The translations under genes were made by a program, and so were the position numbers. From assembly GCF_001953975.1 (NCBI RefSeq), contig NZ_MBEJ01000049.1:1-35792 (forward strand): a stretch of 35,792 nt of DNA, given 5' to 3'. Shown here one piece after another: positions 7,454 through 14,456 of this stretch. The number at the start of each line of letters is the position of its first letter. Position 1 is the stretch's first letter. The DNA comes from Mycobacterium sp. NS-7484. GTDB lineage: Bacteria > Actinomycetota > Actinomycetes > Mycobacteriales > Mycobacteriaceae. The notes under the pieces were generated by a model, which did not search any database, was not told where the DNA came from, and saw only the letters and a program-made list of their open reading frames with translations.

Positions 7454-8578
7454 TCAGCTGCGCGCCGCCGTACGGCCCAATTCCCGGTACTGCTCGGCGA
7501 TCGCCAGGATCCACTCCCGGTCTGAATACGATTCGGGCTGACTGAGCCACGCCAGTCCCGGAAACGCCGAACCGTCGTCCCCGTCGCGCGTGTCACGGAT
7601 CCACTGGGCGACGCTTCGGGCCTGATCGCGCGGGGGCACCTTCGGACGCTCGCCGTCCCCCAATTGCGTTGCGCCGCTTGACCCCGGCGGTGCCGACGCC
7701 TCATGCCGGCGCGCGTCGGCCGCGGTGGCCTCAAGGTAGAGCGCGTCGGAGATCAGCGACATGCGTTCGGCCACGCGGAACACGAGCGGACCACGCGGAC
7801 GCACACCGATGCCGACGTCGGGCTGCCGGCGGGCCAGTTCACTCAACAACGGCTTGATGGTCCGCAGCTCATGGTGTGCCCCGAACCAGTCTTCGACGCT
7901 CGGGAGCAGCGATCCGGCGGCGACGATCACCATCGCACATCCGAGCAGGGTCGCCGCGGCGCCGACACCGACCGGCTCTGTCCGGCCCGCGGCCCGAATC
8001 AGGAAGAAGCCGCTGGCCGCGACGATCAGCACCATGCCGATGGTGAACAGGAACAGGGCCCGGCCGCGCCGGCTGCGATTCGAGTAGCGCAGGCCGGCCC
8101 ACACCACCAGGGTCAGCGCCAGGAACACGTAGAGCAGTGGCAGCAGCCACGAGGTGCCGTCCGCGCCGAGGTCCCGCTTCAGATATTCCGCGGGCGCCAT
8201 CTCCGGCTGCTTACCGGCGCTGAAGAAGATGACCACGCTGACGACCGCCACCACAGCGGCGATGCCGTACTGGATCAGGGCGATGCGTCGGGTCATCGTG
8301 GCCGAGTGGTCCGAAGATGCGGTCGTGATCATCACGCAACTGCCTGCCGCACAAGCGATCAACGCGATCTGGCTCAATGCCACCGCGACGTTCGGCCAGT
8401 GCAGCAGAGTGTCGATCAGCAGGGCCAGCGGCTCCCAGTTCAACGCAGCGACGATCCCCAGGCTGCCCAACGACACGATCATCGCCGAGCTCACCAGGGA
8501 TTGTTTGTTGACCAGTGCCCAACCGATGCGCAGGCCGGTCGCCAGGCCGAGCAGCCCGGCAATCACCCAAACGATCAA
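7454..8578 (-). CDS. DUF6545 / MAB_1171c-like seven-helix membrane protein
   Basis: A 374-aa protein with seven predicted N-terminal membrane helices (from WVIAGLLGLATGLRIGW to AATLLGCAMVIVAAGSLL), followed by a soluble C-terminal domain of about 140 residues. The soluble part contains ELRTIKPLLSEL...FRVAERMSLISDAL, which resembles the conserved LW...P / R..EI.D block of actinobacterial DUF6545 (MAB_1171c family putative transporter). Its biochemical role is unknown. The TTG start at 8578 overlaps the ImmA stop (TTGA), with GGAGAGG upstream, so the two genes are translationally coupled; a GTG at 8566 is an alternative. Earlier in-frame starts lie inside the protease gene. This family usually sits beside an XRE regulator and an ImmA/IrrE protein; here espR lies at its 3' end. 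Confidence 0.78.
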   Translation of the reverse strand: MIVWVIAGLLGLATGLRIGWALVNKQSLVSSAMIVSLGSLGIVAALNWEPLALLIDTLLHWPNVAVALSQIALIACAAGSCVMITTASSDHSATMTRRIALIQYGIAAVVAVVSVVIFFSAGKQPEMAPAEYLKRDLGADGTSWLLPLLYVFLALTLVVWAGLRYSNRSRRGRALFLFTIGMVLIVAASGFFLIRAAGRTEPVGVGAAATLLGCAMVIVAAGSLLPSVEDWFGAHHELRTIKPLLSELARRQPDVGIGVRPRGPLVFRVAERMSLISDALYLEATAADARRHEASAPPGSSGATQLGDGERPKVPPRDQARSVAQWIRDTRDGDDGSAFPGLAWLSQPESYSDREWILAIAEQYRELGRTAARS

Positions 8579-9066
8579 CCAAACGCCTCTCCGAGGCGGA
8601 CCTGCACGATCGATGATCGGTCGGACGGCAGTCGGCCCAGGCGGTAGAGCAGGAGTGCGGCAAAGTCCTCGGCCTCCTGCTCGATGTCCTCGCCGTTGGG
8701 ACCCATGCAACCGGTCCGCTGGTTGAGCATGTAGCTGATCAGGTCAGAGGTGGCGACCTCGGCCGAGGCCGCCGCCGCGTCGACGATCGAGATGCCCTCA
8801 TGTCCCAGGACGAGGTGCCCGAGCTCGTGGGCCAACGTGCGATCCCAGGCCGGAAGTCCCTGTTGGATGAGGAAAACGTCATGGTCGACGTACTGACGCC
8901 ATTGCCCGCAGACGCCGGGCGGAAGCTCGGCCATGGTCAGCTCGATCGGCCTACCACGACTCTCGGCCACTGCATCGACCAAGCGGGTCAAGGTGACTTC
9001 GCCCTTGCGCGGGGCGAGGTCGAGCACCTCGTTGACAGCACGCGTGACACTTCGGCTGGCCGACAT
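8575..9066 (-). CDS. ImmA/IrrE family zinc metallopeptidase-like protein
   Basis: A 163-aa protein with a zincin motif HELGH at residues 80-84 (HELGHLVLGHE) and a downstream EQEAEDFAALLL helix (about 130-140) supplying a likely third zinc ligand. ImmA/IrrE relatives cleave or inactivate DNA-binding repressors: ImmA cuts ImmR in ICEBs1, and IrrE/PprI cuts DdrO in Deinococcus. The segment ELPPGVCGQWRQYVDHDVFLIQ before HELGH matches the actinobacterial subfamily found with DUF6545 proteins. The ATG at 9066 is preceded by GAGGGGGG; an ATG at 9081 lies before that ribosome site. It is coupled to the DUF6545 gene by TTGA. A CMGPNGED insert follows the active-site region. Substrate unknown. Confidence 0.85.
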   Translation of the reverse strand: MSASRSVTRAVNEVLDLAPRKGEVTLTRLVDAVAESRGRPIELTMAELPPGVCGQWRQYVDHDVFLIQQGLPAWDRTLAHELGHLVLGHEGISIVDAAAASAEVATSDLISYMLNQRTGCMGPNGEDIEQEAEDFAALLLYRLGRLPSDRSSIVQVRLGEAFG

Positions 9067-9097
9067 GTTCCCCCCTCTCATCCCTTCGTAGTACCCC

Positions 9098-9110
9098 GGG
9101 ATATTGTCCC
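9098..9110. promoter_or_regulatory. Dyad operator candidate in the ImmA/IrrE promoter
   Basis: GGGATATTGTCCC is a 13-bp near-palindrome (one arm mismatch) 31 bp upstream of the protease start. On the minus strand it would lie between a possible -35 (GACTTG) and -10 (TACTAC), a position suited to a repressor. Confidence 0.5.
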
Positions 9111-9119
9111 AAGTCGTTC

Positions 9120-10286
9120 TCAGGTCATGAACCGGGTTGCGTCGATTCGGACCGTACGGCCGGCTTTTGCCTGCCGGTACCCGACGAATCCGCCCAGACC
9201 GGTGAGTGCCATCATCCCGGTTACCCCCGGCAGGGCCATCGCCGCGATCTCGGTGGTGCTGGCGGTGCGCAGATAGTCTGCATACCCCGCCCGGAACGAT
9301 GCCGGCGGAATCGCGGCGTCCAACCCGACCGCGACCGGAGTCGACGTCTCGATGCTCAGCTTGGTGGTGGGGTGCACGTCGGGCCCGGACCGCGGCCCAC
9401 GGTCGGAGTCCGGACCGCTCAAAGGCACCGCCAGCGGCGGCACGATGACCGGTAGGACGACGGGAACCACGATCGGCGGCACTCCGGCCGCCGCGGCCAA
9501 TCCGGGCGGCGGCGCACCGGGGTTGGCGACGGCCTGGGGCTGTGTCGGTCGCAGCGGCAACTGCATGCTCGGTGGGCGCGCGTAGTTGAACGGTGCCGGC
9601 ACTCCACCGTCCCGGTCGTTTCCGACGTCCGGAAGTCCGATGACGATGGAGGTGGAGGTCTGCGTCGTCTCGGTTGGCTCGGTGGTCTCCGTCGTCTTGG
9701 TGGTCTCCGTCGTCTTGGTGGTCTCCGTCGTCTTGGTGGTCTCCGTCGACGTCCGAGTGGTGGACGTGGCCGCGCTCGTCGTCACCGAGACCTCGGTCGT
9801 GGTGACGTCGGTACTGCTGGGGGTGGCCGAGGTCTGCGACGGCCCCGTTGTTTCGGTAGGCCCTGTGGTTTCGGTGGACGGCCCGGTGCTGGGTGTCTCG
9901 GTCTTGGTGTCGGTCGGCGTCCCGGTGTGGGTGGCCGTCGGCGTGCCCGAGGGTTCCGAAGGTTTGCCCGACGTCCTCGTCGGCTCACCACTGGTCCGCG
10001 TCGGTTTGTCGGTGGGCCGGTGCCATCGGCGCGTACCCCATGGGCGGCGCGGGCCGCCGTCACCGCCCTGGACGTCCCCGTCGTGACCGTGGCCCGAGAC
10101 GTGATCGTGGTCGCGGCCCCCTCGGGGGCCCGAGTGGTCCTTACCGGTGCTGCTCGAGGCTTCATGACCGCCGACCGGCCGGCCCCGGTCGGGGTCGGCA
10201 AAGGCCAGCGCTCCACCTATCCCCGCGGTGATCAGGCCAGAAAGCACCAGACCGGTCGAGGCGGCGACGCGCAACCGCGAACGCAC
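9120..10286 (-). CDS. Secreted Thr/Pro-rich, C-terminally anchored surface protein
   Basis: A 388-aa low-complexity exported protein. Residues 1-30 form a signal peptide (MRSRLRVAASTGLVLSGLITAGIGGALAFA, then DPD). A His/Asp/Gly-rich stretch (about 35-80) follows. Then comes a long Thr/Ser/Pro/Glu region (about 90-215) with TKTTET hexapeptides, then a Pro/Val-rich segment, and a C-terminal hydrophobic helix (MALPGVTGMMALTGLGGFVGY) with a short basic tail (RQAKAGRTVRIDATRFMT). The layout is of a cell-wall-spanning, possibly O-mannosylated mucin-like stalk. No catalytic domain is visible. It stands alone on the minus strand, 53 bp upstream of the protease gene, and diverges from the Rv3850 homologue. 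Confidence 0.75.
   Translation of the reverse strand: MRSRLRVAASTGLVLSGLITAGIGGALAFADPDRGRPVGGHEASSSTGKDHSGPRGGRDHDHVSGHGHDGDVQGGDGGPRRPWGTRRWHRPTDKPTRTSGEPTRTSGKPSEPSGTPTATHTGTPTDTKTETPSTGPSTETTGPTETTGPSQTSATPSSTDVTTTEVSVTTSAATSTTRTSTETTKTTETTKTTETTKTTETTEPTETTQTSTSIVIGLPDVGNDRDGGVPAPFNYARPPSMQLPLRPTQPQAVANPGAPPPGLAAAAGVPPIVVPVVLPVIVPPLAVPLSGPDSDRGPRSGPDVHPTTKLSIETSTPVAVGLDAAIPPASFRAGYADYLRTASTTEIAAMALPGVTGMMALTGLGGFVGYRQAKAGRTVRIDATRFMT
9685..9748. repeat. 18-bp tandem repeat (about 3.6 copies) in the Thr-rich gene
   Basis: The 18-bp unit starting GTCTCCGTCGTCTTGGTG occurs exactly at 9685-9702, 9703-9720 and 9721-9738, followed by a partial copy to 9748. On the coding strand each unit encodes six residues of the TKTTET type, so copy changes stay in frame. 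Confidence 0.92.
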
Positions 10287-10498
10287 GTTGTCACCACCCT
10301 TTCGCGCACCGCCCTATGGCTGAAATGAACCGGTTCGATTCTTGCACAATCATCCAGCTCAAATTTGCTAGCTCAGCCGATTGCCCGGCTGGTTCCCGGG
10401 GAGCCGCGGTCGAGCAAATCGGCCGGACGATACTGTGGGTCTGCAGCAGTTCTGCGGTGACCATCGACACACGACGAATTGACCGGGAGGCAACCGGA

Positions 10499-11155
10499 AT
10501 GGGCCTGTTCACGCGACGAAAAAGCCGCGCCACCCGCCGCGCCGAAGCCCGCGCCATCAAGGCCAAGGCCAAGCTGGAAGCCCGGCTCACCGCAAAGAAC
10601 GAGGCTCGTCGCATCAGGTCGGATCAAAAAGCTGCGCACCGCGCCCTCAAAGCTCAGGTCAAAGCCCAGCGCGACAGCGACCGCAATGCCCTCAAAGTGG
10701 CCGAGGCAGAGTTGAAGGCCGCACGGGAAGGGCGCCTGCTCTCCCCCGCCCGGATTCGGCGTCTGCTGACCGTCACGCGTTTGCTGGCGCCGGTGCTGGT
10801 GCCACTGATCTACCGCGCCGCCACGGCCGCCAGGGGCGCCCTCGACGAGCGTCGGGCCGATCGGCTTGGCGTTCCGCTGGCGCAACTCGGTCAGTTCTCC
10901 GGACATGGCGCCGAGCTGTCGGCGCGGATCTCCGGTGCCGAGCAGACGCTACGACAGGTCGCCGAGAAGAAACCCAAGGATGCCGAGACCAAGCAGTTCG
11001 TCACCGCGATCGGCGAGCGGCTGACCGATCTGGCCGCTGCCGTGACCGCGGCGGAGAACATGCCGACCGCCCGTCGTCGCGGTGCACACGCGGCGATCGC
11101 CGCTCAGCTCGACGGCATCGATGCCGACCTTATGGCTCGGTTGGGCCTGGTCTGA
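10499..11155 (+). CDS. DUF6474 family protein (Rv3850-like)
   Basis: A 218-aa protein, the same length as Rv3850. The N-terminal 85 residues are strongly basic and helical (MGLFTRRKSRATRRAEARAIKA...KLEARLTAKNEARR), likely a coiled coil able to touch DNA or acidic membrane. A hydrophobic segment (RLLTVTRLLAPVLVPLIYRAA, about 82-102) is followed by an acidic/helical C-terminal half. The ATG at 10499 has GGAGG eight bases upstream; a longer frame from 10316 is not supported. Function unknown. It lies between espR and the hns-like gene in both this genome and M. tuberculosis. Confidence 0.85.
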   Translation: MGLFTRRKSRATRRAEARAIKAKAKLEARLTAKNEARRIRSDQKAAHRALKAQVKAQRDSDRNALKVAEAELKAAREGRLLSPARIRRLLTVTRLLAPVLVPLIYRAATAARGALDERRADRLGVPLAQLGQFSGHGAELSARISGAEQTLRQVAEKKPKDAETKQFVTAIGERLTDLAAAVTAAENMPTARRRGAHAAIAAQLDGIDADLMARLGLV

Positions 11156-11165
11156 GCCGACGTCC

Positions 11166-11690
11166 ATGACCGTCGTCCGTACCGACTCCGCAGCCGGCCT
11201 GCGCGGTACGGCCGTCGGCTCGCTCACCGCCGCGCTGGCCGTGGCGGCCCATGGCATGGCGGGTGGCAGCCTGCCGACCGGGGCAGTGGCCGCCCAGCTC
11301 GCGATCCTCGCCATGACTCTGGGAACCATCGCCGCCACGGCGGCCCGGGCGAACCGCGTCGCGGCGTTGTGGCTGCTCCTGGGTGCCGGCCAACTGTTGG
11401 CCCACCTATTGATGGCCGCCACGTCGCACTCGCATGATTCCTGGCCCGGCCCGACGATGTTCGGCGCGCACGTGGTGGCGGTATCGCTCGGTGCGGTCCT
11501 GATCGCGTGCGGGGCCCGGTTGTCGGCGGCCGTGTCTCGCGTGGTGCGTGCGGTGGCCGTCGAGCGCGGACCGGCACCGGTGTCGACTGTCCGCGCCCTT
11601 GCCGACGGCACCGATCAGCCGTTGCACTCCGCACTCTTCCTGGCCGCCTCTGTGTCGCATCGCGGTCCACCGGTCCGGCTTCCCGCCTGA
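11166..11690 (+). CDS. Four-helix membrane protein upstream of the copper genes
   Basis: A 174-aa hydrophobic protein with about four membrane helices (residues 16-32, 39-60, 68-86, 97-117), a His-containing loop LLMAATSHSHDSW between helices 3 and 4, and a polar C-terminal tail ending in a short hydrophobic patch. The ATG at 11166 lies 10 bp after the Rv3850-like stop, and the next gene (ycnI) starts 36 bp downstream, so it is probably part of the same transcript. The SHSHD loop between helices could contact metal, but this is a guess. Rv3851 of M. tuberculosis is a much shorter membrane protein (94 aa) in the same slot. Confidence 0.7.
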   Translation: MTVVRTDSAAGLRGTAVGSLTAALAVAAHGMAGGSLPTGAVAAQLAILAMTLGTIAATAARANRVAALWLLLGAGQLLAHLLMAATSHSHDSWPGPTMFGAHVVAVSLGAVLIACGARLSAAVSRVVRAVAVERGPAPVSTVRALADGTDQPLHSALFLAASVSHRGPPVRLPA

Positions 11691-11726
11691 TCACACCGAC
11701 CCGAACGACACCAGAAAGACCAAGAC

Positions 11727-12401
11727 ATGCAATCCCTCACCGGGGTGTCCTCGCGCGCCCTGCTCACCACCGCCGCGGTAACCGTCGCCGGCCTGCTCAC
11801 CGCCGCGCCCGCCTGGGCCCACGTCCACGTCGACGCCGACAATCCGGCACCAGGCAGCACGTCGGTGCTCACCTTCCGCGTGCCCGGTGAGTCGGACACC
11901 GGTGCGCTCACAACCCAATTGACAGTCGAACTGCCCGATGTGGCCTCGGCCCGCACCGAGGTCGTGCCAGGCTGGACGGCCAAGCTGGACCGCGACACCG
12001 CCGCCGGCACAGTTCGGTCGGTGACCTGGACGGCGAATCCCGGGGTGGGAATCTCCTCGGAGCAATTCGCCCTGTTCCGGGTGTCGGTCAAATTGCCGGA
12101 CGCCCCAACGGCGAGTTTCCCGGCCGTCCAGACCTATTCCGATGGCACCGTGGTCCGCTGGGATCAGGCTCCGTTGCCCGACGGCAGCGAACCCGAGTAT
12201 CCGGCACCGCAGCTGGCGCTGAGCGGCGCCCCGTCAGACGACGCGCATGCCGCGCACGGGAGCACGCCACCGCCCGCCGCACCGACTGCCGCAGAGCCGG
12301 CAGGCACCGTCGACAACTCGGCGCGCTGGCTGGCCGGCGGGGCACTGATCGTCGCGGCCGCCGCGGTGGTGGCGGCGCTTCTCAACCGGCGCCGGTCATG
12401 A
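11727..12401 (+). CDS. ycnI: YcnI-like (DUF1775) periplasmic copper-binding protein
   Basis: A 224-aa exported protein. A signal peptide (residues 1-31, ending APAWA) precedes His32, which becomes the first mature residue (HVHVDADNPAPGS). In DUF1775 proteins the N-terminal His binds Cu(II) in a mono-histidine brace. The beta-sandwich domain spans about 32-160 and includes VPGWTAKL and a conserved VVRWDQ tryptophan region. A Pro/Ala linker and a C-terminal membrane helix (ARWLAGGALIVAAAAVVAALL) ending NRRRS anchor it outside the cell. The next gene, copC, starts within its stop (ATGA), so production is coupled. Role inferred as copper delivery or sequestration. Start supported by the signal peptide; the ribosome site is weak. 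Confidence 0.9.
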   Translation: MQSLTGVSSRALLTTAAVTVAGLLTAAPAWAHVHVDADNPAPGSTSVLTFRVPGESDTGALTTQLTVELPDVASARTEVVPGWTAKLDRDTAAGTVRSVTWTANPGVGISSEQFALFRVSVKLPDAPTASFPAVQTYSDGTVVRWDQAPLPDGSEPEYPAPQLALSGAPSDDAHAAHGSTPPPAAPTAAEPAGTVDNSARWLAGGALIVAAAAVVAALLNRRRS

Positions 12402-12904
12402 GCCGGTTGTTGGCCGCCGGCCTGACCGGGCTGCTCCTGGCCGCCTCGGCGCTGCTCGGTGCCCCGGCGGCGTCGGCGCATGCGGCGCGGATCGCCGCCG
12501 ATCCGGCCGAGCAGTCGTCGCTCAGTTCGTCCCCGCAGCGGGTGAGCGCGACGTTCAACGAGGCGTTGCAGCCGGCGTTCGCGAGCATGACGGTCGTCGG
12601 TCCGGACCACAACCTGTGGTCCGACGGGGATCCGAAGGTCGCCGGCGCCGTGATCAGTGTCGGTGTCCGTCCGCTCGGCCCGGCCGGCACCTACACGGTG
12701 AACTACCGGGTCACCTCGGCAGACGGCCATGTGGTCTCGGGCTCGTGGTCGTTCGAGCTGACCGTCGCGGGCACGGGCACCCCCGGACCGGCCGCCGCCT
12801 CCCCGGCGCAGTCCGACGGCGGCATCGTGGTGTGGCCTTTCGTCCTGGTTGCCGTCGTGCTCGTCGGCGGCGGAGCCTGGTGGGCGGTCCGACGTCAACG
12901 ATGA
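12398..12904 (+). CDS. copC: CopC domain copper-binding protein, membrane-anchored
   Basis: A 168-aa exported protein. A signal peptide ends at ASA (residue 27), giving mature N-terminal His28 (HAARIAADPAEQ). With Asp109 and His111 of SADGHVVSG, this makes the classic CopC Cu(II) site. No Met-rich Cu(I) site is seen, as in the Cu(II)-only class. The C-terminus has a membrane helix (IVVWPFVLVAVVLVGGGAWWAV) with basic end RRQR. It overlaps ycnI and copD by four bases each (ATGA), a tightly coupled unit. Confidence 0.92.
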   Translation: MSRLLAAGLTGLLLAASALLGAPAASAHAARIAADPAEQSSLSSSPQRVSATFNEALQPAFASMTVVGPDHNLWSDGDPKVAGAVISVGVRPLGPAGTYTVNYRVTSADGHVVSGSWSFELTVAGTGTPGPAAASPAQSDGGIVVWPFVLVAVVLVGGGAWWAVRRQR

Positions 12905-13734
12905 CGGCAGCGCTGATCCGGGCTTTGGCCGACGGCGCGGCCGTCGTCACGCTCGGGCTGGCCGCGGTGCCGCTGCTGGAATCCGCCCGCTATCGCGACG
13001 AGTTGGGCCGTAAGGCAGCTGGGCCACTGGCCGTGGCGGCGGCGGTCTGGCTGATGGCCGAGGTCGTGCGGCTGACGGCGGAGGCGGCGGCCACCGCAGG
13101 CCGGCGGTTCTGGCAGCTCGGCACGCACACCCTGGTCGATTTCGGTGTGCACACGGCCGCGGGACGATCCGGTTTGGTCGGTATCGCAGCGGCCTTGATC
13201 GTCGGCGTGGTGGCGATCTTCGTTCCCCGCAGCGCCACCACCACCGCTGCCACCGTGGGCGTCGCGGCGGTCGGCATGGCCGCCAGAACCTTGACCGGGC
13301 ACCTCTCGGAAAGCCCGATCGGCGGGATGGCGGTGACGGTGCACGCCTTGGCCGCCGCGGTGTGGTGTGGCGTGCTCGCGGCGCTGCTGCTCACCGTGAC
13401 CCACCGCGGCCAGTGGGCCAGGGTGTTGCCCCGGTTCTCGCAGTTGTCGCTGTGGTGCGTGGGTGTGCTGCTGGCCGCCGGAGTCGCCGGGGCGGCGATC
13501 CGGCTGGGGTCGCCGACGGAGTTGTGGACCACCGATTACGGCCGGGTGTTGACGGCCAAGCTGGTGGTGACCGTGGTGCTGCTGGGCCTGGCGTGGCGAA
13601 ACCGCTCACAATGGCTGCCCGCGGCGCGCGCCCACCGCAGCACGGCTGCGCTGTCACAGAACCGCTCGATCGTGGAGTTGGGCATCATGGCTGTGGCGGT
13701 CACCCTTGCCGCGGCTCTGGCCGTCACGGGTTGA
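12901..13734 (+). CDS. copD: CopD family copper-uptake membrane protein
   Basis: A 277-aa protein with about eight membrane helices. The C-terminal region (residues 170-265: VLPRFSQLSLWCVGVLLAAGVAG...TTDYGRVLTAKLVVTVVLLGLAWRNR) is the CopD domain, with the typical W.T.YG..L..K motif. CopD proteins work with CopC in moving copper across the membrane. The ATG at 12901 overlaps the copC stop. Longer in-frame readings from 12616 run through copC and are false. Regulation is not visible: no CsoR-type palindrome was found upstream of the cluster. Confidence 0.88.
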   Translation: MTAALIRALADGAAVVTLGLAAVPLLESARYRDELGRKAAGPLAVAAAVWLMAEVVRLTAEAAATAGRRFWQLGTHTLVDFGVHTAAGRSGLVGIAAALIVGVVAIFVPRSATTTAATVGVAAVGMAARTLTGHLSESPIGGMAVTVHALAAAVWCGVLAALLLTVTHRGQWARVLPRFSQLSLWCVGVLLAAGVAGAAIRLGSPTELWTTDYGRVLTAKLVVTVVLLGLAWRNRSQWLPAARAHRSTAALSQNRSIVELGIMAVAVTLAAALAVTG

Positions 13735-13823
13735 CCGCCGGGGCGCCTGGCATGATGGGAATACTGCCGGCCCCCACCGACCGCGCTGGCGCGGAACACC
13801 AGATACTGCAAAGGAGCAGCCAG

Positions 13824-14282
13824 ATGGCAGAGGAGCAGGATCAACCCGCCGAGAAGCCCGAGACCGCGGCTGAGTCGGCTCCCAAGCCCGGTCCTCCGCC
13901 TGCCAAGAAAGCCGCCAAGAAAGCCCCGGCCAAGAAGGCGGCTGCAAAAAAGGCCCCGGCCAAGGCCGCCAAGAAAGCTCCGGCAAAAAAGGCCCCGGCG
14001 AAAAAGGTGCAGCCTGCTCCGCCGCCCGCTCCTCCCGCGGCTCCCGTCGAGCCTGCGCCCGCACCCGCCATCCCGGTCCCGGATGTCGCCAAGGCAGCCA
14101 AAGAGGCTGCTGCCCAAGCCAAGTCGACCGTCACATCGGCCACCAACCCGGTGGCTGGCCCAGCGCCGGTTCCACTGGCCGACAGCTCGTCGTCCAAACT
14201 GCCCGTGGTGGCAGCGGTGGCCGTCGGCGTTCTGGCCGTGATCCTGGTCCTGCTCAGCAGGCGAAATTCCGAGGAAGACTGA
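13824..14282 (+). CDS. hns: H-NS-like Lys/Ala/Pro-rich protein with C-terminal membrane anchor (Rv3852-like)
   Basis: A 152-aa protein. After an acidic N-terminus (MAEEQDQPAEKPE), a stretch of KKA/PAKKA repeats (about residues 28-66) resembles histone H1 and HupB tails. A Pro/Ala stretch follows, then a helix (VAKAAKEAAAQAKS) and a single C-terminal membrane helix (LPVVAAVAVGVLAVILVLL) ending in RRNSEED. Rv3852 of M. tuberculosis has the same layout (134 aa), is named Hns and has been placed at the membrane. The extra length here is in the basic/proline repeats. AAGGAG at 13811-13816, seven bases upstream, fixes the start. It is unrelated in sequence to Lsr2, the functional H-NS of mycobacteria, so the name should be used with care. 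Confidence 0.88.
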   Translation: MAEEQDQPAEKPETAAESAPKPGPPPAKKAAKKAPAKKAAAKKAPAKAAKKAPAKKAPAKKVQPAPPPAPPAAPVEPAPAPAIPVPDVAKAAKEAAAQAKSTVTSATNPVAGPAPVPLADSSSSKLPVVAAVAVGVLAVILVLLSRRNSEED

Positions 14283-14290
14283 CTTTCCGG

Positions 14291-14317
14291 TTGACCCTGA
14301 CGCGACGTCAGGGTCAA
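14291..14317. promoter_or_regulatory. MerR-type promoter/operator, 12-bp perfect inverted repeat
   Basis: TTGACCCTGACG (14291-14302) and CGTCAGGGTCAA (14306-14317) are perfect inverted arms around CGA. TTGACC forms a -35, and AATAGT (14316-14321) sits 19 bp downstream, the long spacer typical of MerR-controlled promoters. It begins 8 bp after the hns-like stop, so as RNA it could also act as a terminator. Confidence 0.75.
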
Positions 14318-14331
14318 TAGTGGCCTGCTCT

Positions 14332-14436
14332 GCGATCTATGTGCAGGACGAGCGCTTCGCCCGCTACTACGACGATGCCGAGCCCGGGCTGGCCCAGTTC
14401 GTGCACGACATCATCGTGCAAAGTGTCGGCCGCTAG
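14332..14436 (+). pseudogene. 3' remnant of a MerR/TipA-type regulator (TipAS domain end)
   Basis: 34 codons ending in TAG read [34 protein letters not shown]. This closely resembles the C-terminus of TipAS-domain (antibiotic-recognition) MerR regulators, with the pattern Y..D.RF..YYD...PGLA.F...AI. The DNA-binding and most of the ligand domain are missing; the sequence upstream is the MerR operator itself. An internal deletion of several hundred bases is the simplest explanation. A GTG at 14320 could in principle start a 38-aa peptide. Confidence 0.7.
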
Positions 14437-14444
14437 CGAGCTGC

Positions 14445-14450
14445 GATAAT
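14445..14450 (+). promoter_or_regulatory. -10 element of a leaderless rraA promoter
   Basis: GATAAT ends six bases before the GTG start at 14457. There is no Shine-Dalgarno sequence, so transcription probably starts at the first base of the start codon. Confidence 0.6.
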
Positions 14451-14456
14451 TGCGGG

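Noticed and set aside
9586..10086. Val/Ser-rich plus-strand frame opposite the secreted protein
   Set aside because: Antisense of the Thr-repeat region; the apparent repeat protein is the mirror of TKTTET.
10328..10339. GAACCGGTTCGA considered as a LexA box
   Set aside because: The half-sites are separated by two bases instead of four, so it does not fit the mycobacterial SOS box.
13781..13794. CCGCGC-TG-GCGCGG hairpin upstream of the hns-like gene
   Set aside because: The two-base loop is too tight for a good terminator, and GC-rich short palindromes are common at this base composition.
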